Shown: positions 51,701 through 62,006, numbered from the stretch's first letter. The stretch: DNA of 64,000 bases from Bradyrhizobium sp. dw_411 (GCF_018449695.1 NZ_JAAVUY010000001.1:124001-188000), one strand, 5' to 3'. The notes: a model not told the origin generated them from the sequence alone. Translations and numbers: made by a program.

Positions 51701-51879
51701 CGGCCGCCGACGAAGCGCGGCTGAAGCTGGAGGCGCTGATCCGCGCCTTCGAAAACGAGAGCCAGGCCTACACTTCGCTCAATCTGTCGATGTGGTCGAA
51801 CCGCTACGGCAGTTATGACGATCTCGCCCGGATCAAGGAATGGTCGGCGGCCGGCGGCCTGGGGATCGAGGAATGGTGA
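48733..51879 (+). CDS. addB: Double-strand break repair protein AddB
   Basis: 1048 residues, the alphaproteobacterial AddB size. N-terminal helicase-like region without a usable Walker A, and a C-terminal RecB-type nuclease domain (about 760-1040: KLSVTAIEDWLRDPYTIYAKY and FAILDYKTGQPPTGKQV with the catalytic Asp-Lys). With AddA it forms the helicase-nuclease that resects DNA ends for RecA. The stop overlaps the addA start. Confidence 0.94.
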   Translation: MRVFSVPASVPFLRSVIAALVDGRLVEGFEARANPERLTQATLYLPTRRAGRMAREIFLDELNTDAVLLPRIVALGDIDEDELAFAEEPETYGGMAPLEIPPKLGDLDRRLTLAKLVAMWAKSPVSAPLVVGGPASTLALAGDLARLMDDMVIRGVGWDALDGLVPDQLDKYWQYSLEFLRIARLAWPAHLAEIQKIEPAARRDLLIEAEAKRLTAHHDGPVIAAGSTGSMPATARFLQAIAKLPQGAVVLPGLDTDLDDAAWQMIGGVRDARGKFTESPSSNHPQFAMHALLDRLGIQRRDVEILGTPAALGRDVLVSEAMRPSNATAQWHDRLAQPEIAEKISLGMTNLAVIAAGNSEMEALAIAIAMREARHLNKSAALVTPDRALARRVTAALGRWNLIFDDSGGDSLMDTPAGIFARLAAEAAANELEPPTLLALLKHPLCRLGGAQDAFKHAVEVLELALLRGTRPPPGSEGLVRDLERFRLELIEYRDNRTSSLHRSEPRAGLKDEDLDRVHQLITQLRAALAPLESLSPSKPYDFTEIAERHRLVLTELSRDAHGVAVAFEGQQGSALASVFDDLLGEASPSGLMTQLGDYPEVFQTAFGDRTVRRPEVANAHLRIYGPLEARLTQSDRVIIGGLVEGVWPPAPRIDPWLSRPMRHELGLDLPERRIGLSAHDFAQLLGADEVILSHAAKVGGAPAVASRFLHRLEAVAGEARWKAAVAAGEHYVRFAAELDRPAEVKPIEQPAPKPPRAVRPLKLSVTAIEDWLRDPYTIYAKYILKLSPLDPVDMPLSAADRGSAIHDALGEFTQTFAKNLPSDPAGALRSIGQKYFAPLMERPEARALWWPRFLRIASWFSDWETVRRTNVAEIEAEISGKIQIPLDNERVFVLSARADRIERRHDGTFAILDYKTGQPPTGKQVRMGLSPQLTLEGAILREGGFANIPADSSVSELVYVRLSGNNPPGEQRLLELKVNKSDTPQLPDAAADEARLKLEALIRAFENESQAYTSLNLSMWSNRYGSYDDLARIKEWSAAGGLGIEEW

Positions 51880-54800
51880 AAGCGCCGCGCCCGATTCCCG
51901 ATGCCGTTCGCGCCACGCAGGCGCGCGCTTCGGATCCCACTTCCTCGGCATTCGTGTCGGCCAATGCCGGCTCGGGCAAGACCCATGTGCTGGTGCAGCG
52001 CGTAATCCGGCTGTTGCTCGACGGCGTGCCGCCGGAGAAAATCCTCTGCGTCACCTTCACCAAGGCTGCCGCCGCCAATATGGCGGAGCGGGTATTCTCC
52101 ACGCTGGGCCATTGGGTCACGCTCGATGACACCGCGCTCGATGCTGCGATCGTCGAAGCTGGAATCGCGCAACCTACCCGAAAATTGCGCATGACAGCGC
52201 GAAAACTGTTTGCCTGCGCGCTGGAAACGCCGGGCGGCCTCAAAGTGCAGACCATCCACGCGCTGTGTACAAGGTTGCTGCAGCAATTTCCGTTCGAGGC
52301 CAATGTGCCCGCGCGTTTCGCGGTGCTCGACGACCGCGACCAGAACGAAATGATGGAACGCGCCAATCTCAAGGTGCTGCTCGACGCTTCCCGCGATCCC
52401 GACAGCGCGACCGGCCGCGCACTCACCATCGCGATGGCCAATGCCGCCGACGTCACGTTCAAGGATGTGGTGCGCGAGGCGTGTCTGAGCCGCGATCATT
52501 TCATGGCATGGACCGATGCCGCCGGCAGCGCGGACATCGCGGCGGCGCAGATGTCGGCCGCTTTGGATGTCGGCCCAAACGACATCATCGAGGATGTCGA
52601 GCTGGAGATCGTCGACGGACCGCATCTGCCGCGGTCGCGATGGGATGGCATCGCTGAAGTCCTCGATACCAGCAGCAAATCCGATCAGAACCAGGCCGCG
52701 CAGCTTCGCGAAGCGCTGGCCTTTATCGGCAGCGCGCAGGTCGACGAATATCTCAGCGTGTTCCTGACCGACGACCGCACCCCGCGCAAAACGGTGGTGA
52801 CCAAGAAATTCGCTGACAACAACCGGGCGATCGCCAACCTGTTCGAGCGGGAGGCCGAGCGCCTCGGCCCGCTGATCGAACGCCGCCGCTCGGTGACAAT
52901 GCGGGATCGCACTCAGGCGCTGTTGCACATCGCGACCGCCGCGGCCGCTAATTACCGGCGCGAAAAACAAGAGCGCGGCCTGCTCGATTATGACGATCTG
53001 ATCGACAAGACGCTGGAAATGCTGGACCGGGTCTCCTCCGGCTGGGTGCATTACAAGCTCGACCGCGGCGTCGATCATGTGCTGATTGACGAGGCGCAGG
53101 ACACCAGCCCCCGGCAATGGGACATCGTCGCCCATATCATTTCCGAATTCACCTCGGGGGCCGGCGCGCGCGACGGCGTCGTCCGCACGATCTTTGCGGT
53201 CGGCGACGAGAAGCAATCGATCTTTTCGTTTCAGGGCGCGGCACCCCACGAACTCGCCGACCGGCGGCAGCATTTCCACAGCCGGTTCAAGGCGGCGGGG
53301 CTCAAATTTGACCCGATCTCGTTCACTTACTCTTTCCGCTCCGGACAAAGTGTGCTGCGCGCGGTGGAAAGCGCGTTCGCGATCGATGACGTCTATCACA
53401 GCATCACCTCCGATCGCGATGGCGTGCCCCCGCATATGGCCCTCGACGATGCCGGACCAAGCGTGATCGAGCTCTGGGAATTGGCGGAAGCCGACGAGAA
53501 GGACGACATCGAGGGCTGGCGCGCGCCGTTCGACGGCGTGGCGTTGACAAGCCCGGAGGTCAAACTCGCCCGGCGCATTCAGGCCGAGGTCCGGCGGCTG
53601 GTCGAAAGCGGCACGATGACCGGATCGGAAGGCGCGCGCCGTCCGCTTCGCTACGGCGACATGCTGGTGCTGGTGCGACGGCGCGGCAACGCGTTCGATG
53701 CGGTAATCCAGGCGCTGAAACACGCCGGCATTCCCGTGGCCGGCGCCGACAGGCTCAAGCTCACGGAACACATCGCGATCATCGATCTGATGAATCTCGC
53801 CGATGCGCTGTTGTTGCCGCAGGACGATCTGGCGCTCGCTGTGGCCTTGAAAAGCCCGCTGTTCGGCCTTCACGAGGCTGCCTTGTTCGAACTGGCCTCG
53901 CAACGCGAGGGGTCGTTGCGCGAGGCGCTTGCCCACGCGGCGGCAGATGGCAAATTCAGCGATATCGCAAAACGTCTTGCGGAATGCGAGCGCCGTTTTG
54001 TCAGCGCAACACCGTTTGCGTTCTATGCGTGGCTGCTCGGCGGCGACGGCGGCCGGCAGCGAATCCTGCGGCGCCTCGGCCATGAGGCCAATGACGCACT
54101 CGATGAGTTTCTGGAACTTGCTTTGGGCTATGAGCGCAAGGCGCCCGCCTCGCTGCAGGGCTTCATGGCGTGGCTGCGCGCCGCCGACCTCGAAGTGAAG
54201 CGCGACATGGAAATCTCGCGCGACGAAGTCCGGGTCATGACTGTGCACGGCGCCAAGGGTCTCGAGGCGCCGGTGGTGTTTCTGGTCGATACGACCTCAT
54301 CGCCTTCCGATACCCAGCGGCTGCGGCTCATTCGCCTGCCGCGCGGCAACGCCGCGCCAAATGCGCCGGGCGTTGTGGTGTGGGCCGGCAAGAAGGCCGA
54401 CGATCCCGTCGCCGTCGCGGCGGCGCGGGTTGCGATGCTGGGTGAGACCGAGGACGAATACCGCCGGCTGTTGTATGTAGCGATGACGCGCGCGGCCGAT
54501 CGGCTGATCATCGGCGGTTGCATGCCCGGCAACATGAAGACCGTGCGCAAACTCTCCTGGTACGATCTGATCGTCCGGGGTCTCGGCAATTCCAGCCTCG
54601 AGTTGCAGGAGTTCGACACGCCACGCGACGGCGTGGTGAAGCGCTATTCGCGACCGGAAGATATCGCGGACGCGACCGGCGCCGTGGTCGCCACCCCCGC
54701 GCCATCAACGCCGACGGCGCTGCCGTCATGGTTGCTCACCCCGGCTCCGCCGGAGGCCGCCGCCGATGTCCTGCTGCGTCCCTCGGACCCGGCCGACGAC

Positions 54801-55364
54801 GAAGCGCATCGTGTTCGAACCGGCGAAGCCCAGCAGGCCCGTACCCGCGCCCTGCAGCGCGGCACGCTGGTGCATCGCTTGCTGCAATCCCTGCCCGATG
54901 TCGCCCCGGACCGCCGCCACGCCGCGGCGCTGACCTATCTCGCCCGCAACGCCGGCGGATGGAGCGCCGACGAGCGCGGCGCGCTGGCCGAACAACTGAT
55001 GGCCCTGATCGCCGATCCGCGCTTCGAGGCGGTTTTCGCCGCCGGCAGCCGCGCCGAGGTCTCGATCGTCGGGCGGCTGGACCAGCCGGGACGGCCGCTG
55101 GTTTCAGGGCAGATCGACCGGCTGGTGGTGACGCCAGACGAGGTCCTGATCGTCGATTACAAGACCAACCACGCCCCGCCCGGCCGGGCGACCGAGGCTC
55201 CCCTGGGCTATGTCCGCCAGCTCGCGCTTTACCGGGCGGTGCTGCAGAAGCTCTATCCGGGCCGTTTGGTCCGGGCTGCACTGCTTTGGACCGAAACCCC
55301 TGAATTGATGGAGATTTCTGCCCCCGCGCTGGACGCGCAGCTCGCATCCATCATCTCAGCGTGA
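51873..55364 (+). CDS. addA: ATP-dependent helicase/nuclease AddA
   Basis: 1163 residues from ATG 51873 (GTG 51876 possible). UvrD-type motor: Walker A ANAGSGKTHVLVQRV, FTKAAAANMAERV, motif II VLIDEAQDTSPRQWDIV, and motif V-VI (TVHGAKGLEAPVVFLVDT, YVAMTRAADRLIIGG). The C-terminal RecB-like nuclease has EVLIVDYKTN. Works with AddB in recombinational repair. Confidence 0.96.
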   Translation: MVKAPRPIPDAVRATQARASDPTSSAFVSANAGSGKTHVLVQRVIRLLLDGVPPEKILCVTFTKAAAANMAERVFSTLGHWVTLDDTALDAAIVEAGIAQPTRKLRMTARKLFACALETPGGLKVQTIHALCTRLLQQFPFEANVPARFAVLDDRDQNEMMERANLKVLLDASRDPDSATGRALTIAMANAADVTFKDVVREACLSRDHFMAWTDAAGSADIAAAQMSAALDVGPNDIIEDVELEIVDGPHLPRSRWDGIAEVLDTSSKSDQNQAAQLREALAFIGSAQVDEYLSVFLTDDRTPRKTVVTKKFADNNRAIANLFEREAERLGPLIERRRSVTMRDRTQALLHIATAAAANYRREKQERGLLDYDDLIDKTLEMLDRVSSGWVHYKLDRGVDHVLIDEAQDTSPRQWDIVAHIISEFTSGAGARDGVVRTIFAVGDEKQSIFSFQGAAPHELADRRQHFHSRFKAAGLKFDPISFTYSFRSGQSVLRAVESAFAIDDVYHSITSDRDGVPPHMALDDAGPSVIELWELAEADEKDDIEGWRAPFDGVALTSPEVKLARRIQAEVRRLVESGTMTGSEGARRPLRYGDMLVLVRRRGNAFDAVIQALKHAGIPVAGADRLKLTEHIAIIDLMNLADALLLPQDDLALAVALKSPLFGLHEAALFELASQREGSLREALAHAAADGKFSDIAKRLAECERRFVSATPFAFYAWLLGGDGGRQRILRRLGHEANDALDEFLELALGYERKAPASLQGFMAWLRAADLEVKRDMEISRDEVRVMTVHGAKGLEAPVVFLVDTTSSPSDTQRLRLIRLPRGNAAPNAPGVVVWAGKKADDPVAVAAARVAMLGETEDEYRRLLYVAMTRAADRLIIGGCMPGNMKTVRKLSWYDLIVRGLGNSSLELQEFDTPRDGVVKRYSRPEDIADATGAVVATPAPSTPTALPSWLLTPAPPEAAADVLLRPSDPADDEAHRVRTGEAQQARTRALQRGTLVHRLLQSLPDVAPDRRHAAALTYLARNAGGWSADERGALAEQLMALIADPRFEAVFAAGSRAEVSIVGRLDQPGRPLVSGQIDRLVVTPDEVLIVDYKTNHAPPGRATEAPLGYVRQLALYRAVLQKLYPGRLVRAALLWTETPELMEISAPALDAQLASIISA

Positions 55365-55370
55365 CCACGC

Positions 55371-55399
55371 TTGACCCGGTGAGATCGCGTTCATACGTT
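55371..55399 (+). promoter_or_regulatory. Candidate promoter of trxA
   Basis: TTGACC (55371-55376), 17-base spacer, TACGTT (55394-55399), about 60 bases before the trxA ATG. trxA is therefore probably transcribed separately from addBA. Confidence 0.5.
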
Positions 55400-55462
55400 G
55401 GTTCTATCTTTCAAGCGCGATTCTAGGCGCGCGTTTTCCTTCAAACTGAGTGAGGTACCCCA

Positions 55463-55783
55463 ATGTCCGTTGGCAAGGTTTCCGACGCCGATTTCGAAGC
55501 CGAAGTGCTCAATGCGACCGGCCCGGTCGTGGTCGATTTCTGGGCCGAATGGTGCGGCCCCTGTCGCATGATCGCGCCCGCGCTCGACGAGATTTCCGGC
55601 GCGATGGGCGACAAGGTCAAGATCGTCAAGCTGAACGTCGATGAGAGCCCGAAGACGGCTTCGAAGTACGGTGTGATGTCAATCCCGACCTTGATGATCT
55701 TCAAGGGCGGCGAGATGGCTTCGCGCCAGGTCGGCGCTGCGCCGAAGCAGAAGCTGCAGCAGTGGATCACCGCTGCGGTCTGA
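55463..55783 (+). CDS. trxA: Thioredoxin
   Basis: 106 residues with the redox motif [10 protein letters not shown] (about residue 29-38), cis-Pro in [10 protein letters not shown], and standard length. General protein-disulfide reductant. Followed by a terminator shared with convergent folC. Confidence 0.97.
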   Translation: MSVGKVSDADFEAEVLNATGPVVVDFWAEWCGPCRMIAPALDEISGAMGDKVKIVKLNVDESPKTASKYGVMSIPTLMIFKGGEMASRQVGAAPKQKLQQWITAAV

Positions 55784-55809
55784 TCTTCTGTCGAAATGAT
55801 TTGGTTATG

Positions 55810-55835
55810 ACGGCCGGCGAATAGCCGGCCGTTTT
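55810..55835 (+). terminator. Intrinsic terminator between trxA and folC
   Basis: Perfect stem ACGGCCGGC / GCCGGCCGT with GAATA loop and TTTTAG tail. Its end touches the 3' end of folC (55834), so it may act in both directions. Confidence 0.85.
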
Positions 55836-57174
55836 AGTTTGGCGGCGTGCCATTGGCGGCCAACACGTGACCCGCGAGATACAGCGATCCCGTGATCAGG
55901 ATTCGCGGCGGCGCTTCATAGGCGAGGCGGGTCAGCGAATGCAGCGCGGCTGCGACACTGGCTGAAGGTTCGACCCGCATGCCCAGATGCCGCGCCGCAT
56001 CAGCTAGTCGATCCGGCGGCATGGAGTTATCACGATCCGGGATCTGCACCGCGATGATGTGGCGTGTCAGCCCGGCGAAATTGGCGAGAAATGCGCCGGC
56101 ATCCTTGTTGGCCATCATGCCGACAATCACGACAAGCGGCCGCGGGACACGTTCTTCGAGATCGCCCAGCGCCGCCGCGGCGACGCGGCCACCCTCGGCA
56201 TTGTGGCCGCCATCGAGCCAGATCTCGCAGCCCAGGGGAGCCATCTCCACCAGCGCGCCCGACGCCAGCCGCTGCATTCGCGCCGGCCATTCGGCATTGA
56301 CGATACCGGCTTCGAATGCGGACGGTTCGATTTTGAAGGCGTTCAGCGCGCGCAGCGTCGCAATCGCAAGACCGGCATTATCGAATTGATGCCGGCCAAA
56401 CAGCCGCGGCGCCGCCAGATCCATCAGGCCGCGATCGTCCTGATAGACCAGACGTCCACGCTCGACATTGACGTGCCATTCCTGCCCAGCGGTCACCATC
56501 GGCGCGCGCTGGCGCTTGGCAAATTGTTCGATCACGGCAATTGCCTCGGGCGCCTGCTCCGCGCAAATCACCGGCACGTTGGGCTTGATGATGGCGGCCT
56601 TTTCCCGCGCAATCGCCAGCAACGTATCGCCGAGAAATTCCGTGTGATCCATGCTCACAGGCGCAATCACACAGGCCAGCGGCGCCTCGATCACATTGGT
56701 GGCGTCGAGCCGGCCGCCAAGGCCGACTTCCAGCAACAGCACATCGGCCGGGTGCTGCGCGAACAGGCAGAATGCGGCTGCGGTTTCGATTTCGAAAATG
56801 GTGACCGGCTGCCCGGCATTGGCCTGTTCGCAATGCTCCAGCGTCGCGCGTAATTCGGCATCATCAACCAGAACGCCGCCGCCGATGCGGCCGAGGCGAT
56901 AGCATTCGTTGACCCGCACCAGTGAGGGCGAAGTATAGACATGGACCCGCAGGCCCGCGGCTTCCAGAATCGCGCGCAGATACGCGATGGTCGAACCCTT
57001 GCCGTTGGTTCCGGCAACATGGATGACCGGCGGCAGTCTGCGTTCGGGATGGCCCAGCCGTTCGAGCAGCCGATGCATCCGCTCCAGGCCGAGATCGATG
57101 GTTTTCGGATGCAAGGCCGACAGCCGTGCGACCAGTTCGCCGAGCGAAGGCGGTTTGGCCGCAGGCACGTTCAC
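55834..57174 (-). CDS. folC: Bifunctional folylpolyglutamate / dihydrofolate synthase
   Basis: 446 residues from GTG 57174, which overlaps the accD stop. ATP-binding [15 protein letters not shown], the Mur-ligase fold ([22 protein letters not shown]) and [10 protein letters not shown]. Adds Glu to folates. accD-folC order is conserved. Confidence 0.94.
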   Translation of the reverse strand: MNVPAAKPPSLGELVARLSALHPKTIDLGLERMHRLLERLGHPERRLPPVIHVAGTNGKGSTIAYLRAILEAAGLRVHVYTSPSLVRVNECYRLGRIGGGVLVDDAELRATLEHCEQANAGQPVTIFEIETAAAFCLFAQHPADVLLLEVGLGGRLDATNVIEAPLACVIAPVSMDHTEFLGDTLLAIAREKAAIIKPNVPVICAEQAPEAIAVIEQFAKRQRAPMVTAGQEWHVNVERGRLVYQDDRGLMDLAAPRLFGRHQFDNAGLAIATLRALNAFKIEPSAFEAGIVNAEWPARMQRLASGALVEMAPLGCEIWLDGGHNAEGGRVAAAALGDLEERVPRPLVVIVGMMANKDAGAFLANFAGLTRHIIAVQIPDRDNSMPPDRLADAARHLGMRVEPSASVAAALHSLTRLAYEAPPRILITGSLYLAGHVLAANGTPPN

Positions 57175-58112
57175 GCGTGGGGCGCTGCCGGCGCCAGCTC
57201 CGCACCCGATGCGGCCGGAGCCGGGATATCGGCCTGCAGTGCGGGCTTGGAGGCAACTTCCACCGCCGGAGCCTTGGTCAGCAGTCGACACAGCCGCGCC
57301 AATGTCGCGCGCATATCGTGGCGATGCACGACCATGTCGACCATGCCATGGTCTTTCAGATATTCCGCGCGTTGAAAACCGTCGGGCAATTTCTCGCGGA
57401 TGGTCTGTTCGATCACGCGCGCGCCCGCGAAACCAATCAGCGCGCCGGGCTCGGCGATCTGCACGTCGCCCAGCATCGCGTAGGAGGCGGTCACACCGCC
57501 GGTGGTCGGATTAGTCAGCACGACGATGTAGGGCAGCTTCGCCTCGCGCATCAATTGCACGCCGACCGTGGTGCGCGGCATCTGCATCAGCGACAGAATG
57601 CCTTCCTGCATGCGCGCGCCGCCTGACGCCGCGAACACGATGAACGGCGATTTCTTTTCGAGTGCCAGTTCAAGCCCGCGCACGATCGCTTCGCCGGCGG
57701 CCATGCCGAGCGAACCGCCCATGAAATCGAAGTCCTGCACCGCGATCACGACCGCGGTTCCTTCGAGCTTGCCGTAGCCGGCCTTGATGGCGTCGTTCAG
57801 TCCAGTCTTGGCGCGCGCATCCTTGATGCGGTCGGCATATTTGCGCTCGTCGCGGAACTTGAGGGGATCGGCGGTTACTTCAGGCAGCGCAACGTCGAAC
57901 CAGGTCTCGTTGTCGAAGATCGATTTCAGCCGCGCCATCGCGCCCATGCGCATGTGGTAGTTCGAGCCGGGAATCACGAACTGGTTGCTTTCTACATCCT
58001 TGTAAAAAACGAGCTGGCCGCTATCCGGGCATTTGATCCACAAATTCTCCGGCGTCTCGCGGCGCAGGATATTACGGATTTTCGGCCGGACGACGTTGGT
58101 GAGCCAATTCAT
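57171..58112 (-). CDS. accD: Acetyl-CoA carboxylase carboxyltransferase subunit beta, zinc ribbon lost
   Basis: 313 residues from ATG 58112 (an upstream ATG at 58142 is less family-like). Crotonase-type carboxyltransferase core ([41 protein letters not shown]). The N-terminal zinc ribbon of E. coli (four Cys) is eroded: only Cys28 stays; Ser31, Ile47 and Ser50 occupy the other three positions. Transfers CO2 from biotin to acetyl-CoA with AccA. Pro/Ala-rich C-terminal tail. Confidence 0.94.
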   Translation of the reverse strand: MNWLTNVVRPKIRNILRRETPENLWIKCPDSGQLVFYKDVESNQFVIPGSNYHMRMGAMARLKSIFDNETWFDVALPEVTADPLKFRDERKYADRIKDARAKTGLNDAIKAGYGKLEGTAVVIAVQDFDFMGGSLGMAAGEAIVRGLELALEKKSPFIVFAASGGARMQEGILSLMQMPRTTVGVQLMREAKLPYIVVLTNPTTGGVTASYAMLGDVQIAEPGALIGFAGARVIEQTIREKLPDGFQRAEYLKDHGMVDMVVHRHDMRATLARLCRLLTKAPAVEVASKPALQADIPAPAASGAELAPAAPHA

Positions 58113-58216
58113 GCTTCGCTCCGAATTGCCATCAAGCAGCAATCATCTTGGATATATGGCGGCCCCGGAGAAGCCCGGCAAGCCGCTGTTCCCTGTCTAT
58201 TCCACGGCTTTGTAGC

Positions 58217-59053
58217 TTATTCCGCAGCCTGTTTGGCGCCCCGCACGCCCTGCGCCAGCGACGCTGTCAAGTCCGCGACCGCACCGATGGTTTTGGCGGT
58301 CGCCCGGCCATCGGGATCGAGGCTTCCGCGCAGGGCATCGACCAGCGCGGTGCCGACCACCGCTCCGTCCGCATGCGCCGCTATGCCGCGGGCGGCTTCC
58401 GGCGTGCGGATGCCGAAGCCGACGCAGACCGGTAATTTCGTGTGTCGTTTGATGCGCCCGACCGCTTCACCGACAACCGAGGCATTGGCGCTGGCGCTGC
58501 CGGTGATGCCCGTGACGGAAACGTAATAGACAAAACCCGACGTATTCGCGAGCACAGCCGGCAGCCGCTTGTCATCGGTGGTCGGCGTCGCCAGCCGGAT
58601 GAAATTGAGTCCGGCCTTGATCGCCGGCAGGCACAATTCGGTGTCTTCCTCCGGCGGCAAGTCAACGATGATCAGGCCGTCAACGCCGGCGGATTTGGCA
58701 TCGGCCAGAAATTTATCGACGCCGTAAATGTAGATCGGATTGTAATAGCCCATCAGCACCAGCGGCGTGGTGTCGTTGCCCACGCGAAACGCGCACACCA
58801 GCTCGAGTGTCTTCTTCAGGGTCATGCCGGCCTTCAGCGCGCGCAGCCCTGCCGCCTGGATTGCAGGGCCATCCGCCATCGGATCGGTAAAGGGCATGCC
58901 GATTTCGATGATGTCAGCGCCGGCCTTCGGCAACGCCTTGATGATCTCAAGCGACGTCGCGGGATCGGGATCCCCTCCCATCAGGAAAGTGATGAAGGCC
59001 GAGCGGTCTTGTTTTTTCAGCTCGGCAAAACATGCGTCGATACGGGTGGTCAT
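58217..59053 (-). CDS. trpA: Tryptophan synthase alpha chain
   Basis: 278 residues. Catalytic Glu in [16 protein letters not shown] and Asp in [11 protein letters not shown]; phosphate loop [11 protein letters not shown]. Cleaves indole-3-glycerol phosphate to indole. Normally abuts trpB, but here is 235 bases downstream of it, with an inverted-repeat element between. Confidence 0.96.
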   Translation of the reverse strand: MTTRIDACFAELKKQDRSAFITFLMGGDPDPATSLEIIKALPKAGADIIEIGMPFTDPMADGPAIQAAGLRALKAGMTLKKTLELVCAFRVGNDTTPLVLMGYYNPIYIYGVDKFLADAKSAGVDGLIIVDLPPEEDTELCLPAIKAGLNFIRLATPTTDDKRLPAVLANTSGFVYYVSVTGITGSASANASVVGEAVGRIKRHTKLPVCVGFGIRTPEAARGIAAHADGAVVGTALVDALRGSLDPDGRATAKTIGAVADLTASLAQGVRGAKQAAE

Positions 59054-59095
59054 GATGTGAGATACTTCTTTGCGAAATTTGCACCCGTTGATGCA

Positions 59096-59258
59096 CCCCC
59101 ACCCCGACCCTCCCCCGCAAGCGGGAGAGGGGGCGCAGCACGCCGACTCGACAACCCCTGCAAAACAGCAAACGGAAATCGATAACGATTGAGTACATCT
59201 CTTGGAGCAATGGCAGTCGGTTCCCTCTCCCGCTTGCGGGGGAGGGTTAGGGTGGGGG
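59096..59258. mobile_element. MITE-like inverted-repeat element between trpB and trpA, family E
   Basis: A 36-base arm (59096-59131, starting CCCCCACCCCGACCCTCCCC) and its near-perfect reverse complement (59223-59258, 34 of 36 matching) flank 91 bases with no ORF. Each arm has its own CCCGCnnGCGGG core. A degenerate relative is at 26491. No clear target-site duplication was found. Non-coding, so either a MITE or a large REP-type element. Confidence 0.7.
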
Positions 59259-59288
59259 CTCTTTCAGCGGACGAGGTGAAAGTAACCC

Positions 59289-60506
59289 TCACTTCTTCCT
59301 GCCTTTCAGAATTTCGGTGATCTGGGGAATATCCTTGTCACCGCGACCGGAAAGATTGACGACCATCAAATGATCCTTCGGCCGTCTTGGCGCGAGCTCC
59401 ATGACCTTGGCAATTGCATGGGCCGGCTCCAATGCTGGAGGAATGCCCTCCAGACGAGACAGCAGGAGAAAAGCAGCCAGCGCCTCCTCATCGGTCGCGC
59501 TGAGATAGGTGACACGCCCCGCCTCATGCAGCCAGGAATGCTCCGGCCCGATGCCCGGATAATCCAGCCCCGCCGAAATCGAATGCGCGTCCTGGATCTG
59601 GCCGTCATCGTCCATCAGCAAATAGGTGCGATTGCCGTGCAGCACGCCCGGCCGGCCGCCGGCGATCGACGCCGCATGCAATTGCGTGAGCCCGTGCCCC
59701 GCCGCCTCGACACCGAAAATCTCGACGCTGGGATCGTCGAGAAACGGATAAAACAGCCCCATCGCATTGGAGCCGCCGCCGATGCAGGCGACAAGCGAAT
59801 CCGGCAAGCGGCCTTCAGCTTCCTGCATCTGGGCACGGGTCTCGACGCCGATGATCGACTGGAAGTCGCGCACCATCATCGGATAGGGATGCGGGCCCGC
59901 AACCGTGCCGATGCAATAGAACGTGTCGTGCACATTGGTGACCCAGTCGCGCAGCGCGTCGTTCATCGCGTCCTTCAGCGTGCGCGATCCCGATTGCACT
60001 GGAATCACTTTCGCACCCAGCATTTCCATCCGGATCACATTGGGCTGCTGCCGCTCGACATCGACCGCGCCCATATAGACCACGCAATCCAGTCCGAACC
60101 GGGCGCACAGCGTCGCCGTGGCAACGCCATGTTGACCCGCGCCGGTTTCGGCGATGATGCGCTTCTTGCCCATCCGCCGCGCCACCATGATCTGGCCGAG
60201 CACATTATTGACCTTGTGCGAGCCGGTATGGTTCAGCTCTTCGCGCTTGAAATAGATCTTGGCGCCGCCGAGATGATCGGTCAGGCGCTCGGCGAAATAC
60301 AGCGGCGATGGCCGGCCGACATAGTTTTTGAGATAGCCGTTCATTTCGGTCTGGAACGCCGGATCGGCCTTGGCGTCGGCGTAAGCCTTTTCCAGATCGA
60401 GGATCAACGGCATCAGCGTTTCCGCGACAAAGCGGCCGCCGAAAATACCGAAATGCCCGCGCTCGTCGGGACCGCTGCGGAAGGAATTGGGCAATACTGG
60501 ATTCAT
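59289..60506 (-). CDS. trpB: Tryptophan synthase beta chain
   Basis: 405 residues. PLP-binding Lys in [16 protein letters not shown], Glu in [12 protein letters not shown], phosphate loop GGGSNAMG. Condenses indole with Ser. The start overlaps the trpF stop (ATGA). Confidence 0.97.
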   Translation of the reverse strand: MNPVLPNSFRSGPDERGHFGIFGGRFVAETLMPLILDLEKAYADAKADPAFQTEMNGYLKNYVGRPSPLYFAERLTDHLGGAKIYFKREELNHTGSHKVNNVLGQIMVARRMGKKRIIAETGAGQHGVATATLCARFGLDCVVYMGAVDVERQQPNVIRMEMLGAKVIPVQSGSRTLKDAMNDALRDWVTNVHDTFYCIGTVAGPHPYPMMVRDFQSIIGVETRAQMQEAEGRLPDSLVACIGGGSNAMGLFYPFLDDPSVEIFGVEAAGHGLTQLHAASIAGGRPGVLHGNRTYLLMDDDGQIQDAHSISAGLDYPGIGPEHSWLHEAGRVTYLSATDEEALAAFLLLSRLEGIPPALEPAHAIAKVMELAPRRPKDHLMVVNLSGRGDKDIPQITEILKGRKK

Positions 60507-61162
60507 CGAACCATAAGCTCTTCGGTTGCGCGCGCGGCGCGAATAAAGGCGCGGATCATCTCGGAATCCTTGACGCCAGGTGCACTTTCCACCCCGGAAG
60601 AAACATCCACGCCACCGGCGCGGGTGACACGAACGGCTTCCGCGACATTGCCCGCATGAAGCCCGCCGGAGACCATGAACGGCAGCTTGAGATCGAGACC
60701 TTCCAGCACATGCCAGTCGAACACCGCGCCAAGTCCGCCGGGACGGGTGGCTTCCTTGGGCGCGCGGGCATCGAACAGGATCCGGTCGGCGACCGCGGCG
60801 TATCCGGGCAGCGCGGCGAGATCGGCCGGCGTTTCCACCGGTATCGCCTTCATGACCGGCAATCCGAATTTCTGCTTGATGTCGCGCAGCCGCGCCACGG
60901 TCTCGCGGCCATGCAGTTGCAAGAGATCGGGCTGCAGCACCTCGACGATGTTGGCGAGAACCGCATCATCGGCATCGACCGTGAGCGCCACTTTTGACGC
61001 GCGGCGTTTCGCCACGCGGCCGAGATCGCGCGCGATCTCGAGACTCAGATGCCGGGGCGACGGCGGAAAGAACACGAATCCCACCATGTCGGCGCCAGCC
61101 TCGAGCGCTGCGTCGAGCGTCTCGCGCGTGGACAGGCCGCAAATTTTGACGATCAGGGACAT
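60503..61162 (-). CDS. trpF: Phosphoribosylanthranilate isomerase
   Basis: 219 residues. General base Cys in [16 protein letters not shown] and general acid Asp in [11 protein letters not shown]; phosphate loop [13 protein letters not shown]. First of the trpF-trpB-trpA run. Confidence 0.95.
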   Translation of the reverse strand: MSLIVKICGLSTRETLDAALEAGADMVGFVFFPPSPRHLSLEIARDLGRVAKRRASKVALTVDADDAVLANIVEVLQPDLLQLHGRETVARLRDIKQKFGLPVMKAIPVETPADLAALPGYAAVADRILFDARAPKEATRPGGLGAVFDWHVLEGLDLKLPFMVSGGLHAGNVAEAVRVTRAGGVDVSSGVESAPGVKDSEMIRAFIRAARATEELMVR

Positions 61163-61233
61163 GGTTCAGGGCAATAGCCAGATATGGGTTGGGACAGTGG
61201 AACCGCCGGAAAGGCTGGGCGGTGGGCCGCGTT

Positions 61234-61638
61234 CTACAACGTCGCGCCCTGCTTGTCTCGCCCTGCGGCCCCATATGAGCCAGCCTGCGAAGGCGCCGGC
61301 AGGCGCTGCGGCTGGTAACCCGAGGGGGTCATGGTCCCGGTACGCAATTCAGCGAGTTGCGCCCGCGCCTGGCGTGCATCGGCCTCGTGATGCCGCGCCG
61401 CGCGACGCCAGCGCCGCTGCCGGAACCAGGTCGCCGAACCGCCCGCCACCACACCCACCATCACGGCGACAATGATGATCGCGAACAGAGGCACCGGAGG
61501 CAAATCAAAGGCGGTATCGCCGGAGCCAAACGGATCAAATGACACCGTCACCAGATGACGGTTGGCGACCGCGAAATCGATAAAGATCAGCCCCAGCGGA
61601 ATCAGCACCAAGCCCGTCAAAAATTTTCGCATGACCAT
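61234..61638 (-). CDS. lapA: LapA-family (DUF1049) membrane protein
   Basis: 134 residues from ATG 61638 (61632 and 61686 possible). Two membrane helices (about 5-25 LTGLVLIPLGLIFIDFAVAN and about 50-75 LFAIIIVAVMVGVVAGG) then a basic helical region RQRRWRRAARHHEADARQAR. Resembles LapA, which with LapB adjusts LPS synthesis in E. coli; role inferred. Located between ihfB and trpF. Confidence 0.8.
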   Translation of the reverse strand: MVMRKFLTGLVLIPLGLIFIDFAVANRHLVTVSFDPFGSGDTAFDLPPVPLFAIIIVAVMVGVVAGGSATWFRQRRWRRAARHHEADARQARAQLAELRTGTMTPSGYQPQRLPAPSQAGSYGAAGRDKQGATL

Positions 61639-61700
61639 CTCTCGCGTTGATGGAGCTCGGCGGGCGCCTGGATTTAGCTGCGGCAAAACAGCCGCGACAT

Positions 61701-62006
61701 TCAGGCGCCGGCTTCGGGTGCCGCGTCGTCGCGGTTCAGCCGCTCACGCATTTCCTTGCCCGTCTTGAAAAACGGGACGCTCTTCTGGTCGACCGGCACA
61801 TGCGCGCCGGTGCGTGGATTGCGGCCGGCCCGGGCCGGGCGATGCTTGACCGAGAATGCGCCGAAACCACGCAGTTCAACCCGGTCGCCGCGCGCCAAAG
61901 CGGCGACGATTTCATCGAGTATCGCGTTCACAATGTTCTCGACATCCCGCTGATAGAGATGCGGGTTGTGCTCGGCGATACGCTGAACGAGTTCGGATTT
62001 GATCAT
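61701..62006 (-). CDS. ihfB: Integration host factor subunit beta
   Basis: 101 residues. [19 protein letters not shown] start, and the DNA-bending arm with Pro in [12 protein letters not shown], classify it as IHF-beta rather than HU. Bends DNA at specific sites with IHF-alpha. Order rpsA-sppA-ihfB-lapA matches other alphaproteobacteria. Confidence 0.94.
   Translation of the reverse strand: MIKSELVQRIAEHNPHLYQRDVENIVNAILDEIVAALARGDRVELRGFGAFSVKHRPARAGRNPRTGAHVPVDQKSVPFFKTGKEMRERLNRDDAAPEAGA

Noticed and set aside
51813..54248. 811-codon open frame on the minus strand
   Set aside because: Fully antisense to addA, whose helicase and nuclease motifs are clear. The frame is a by-product of high GC and biased third positions; its translation is rich in Arg/His/Asp with no domain.
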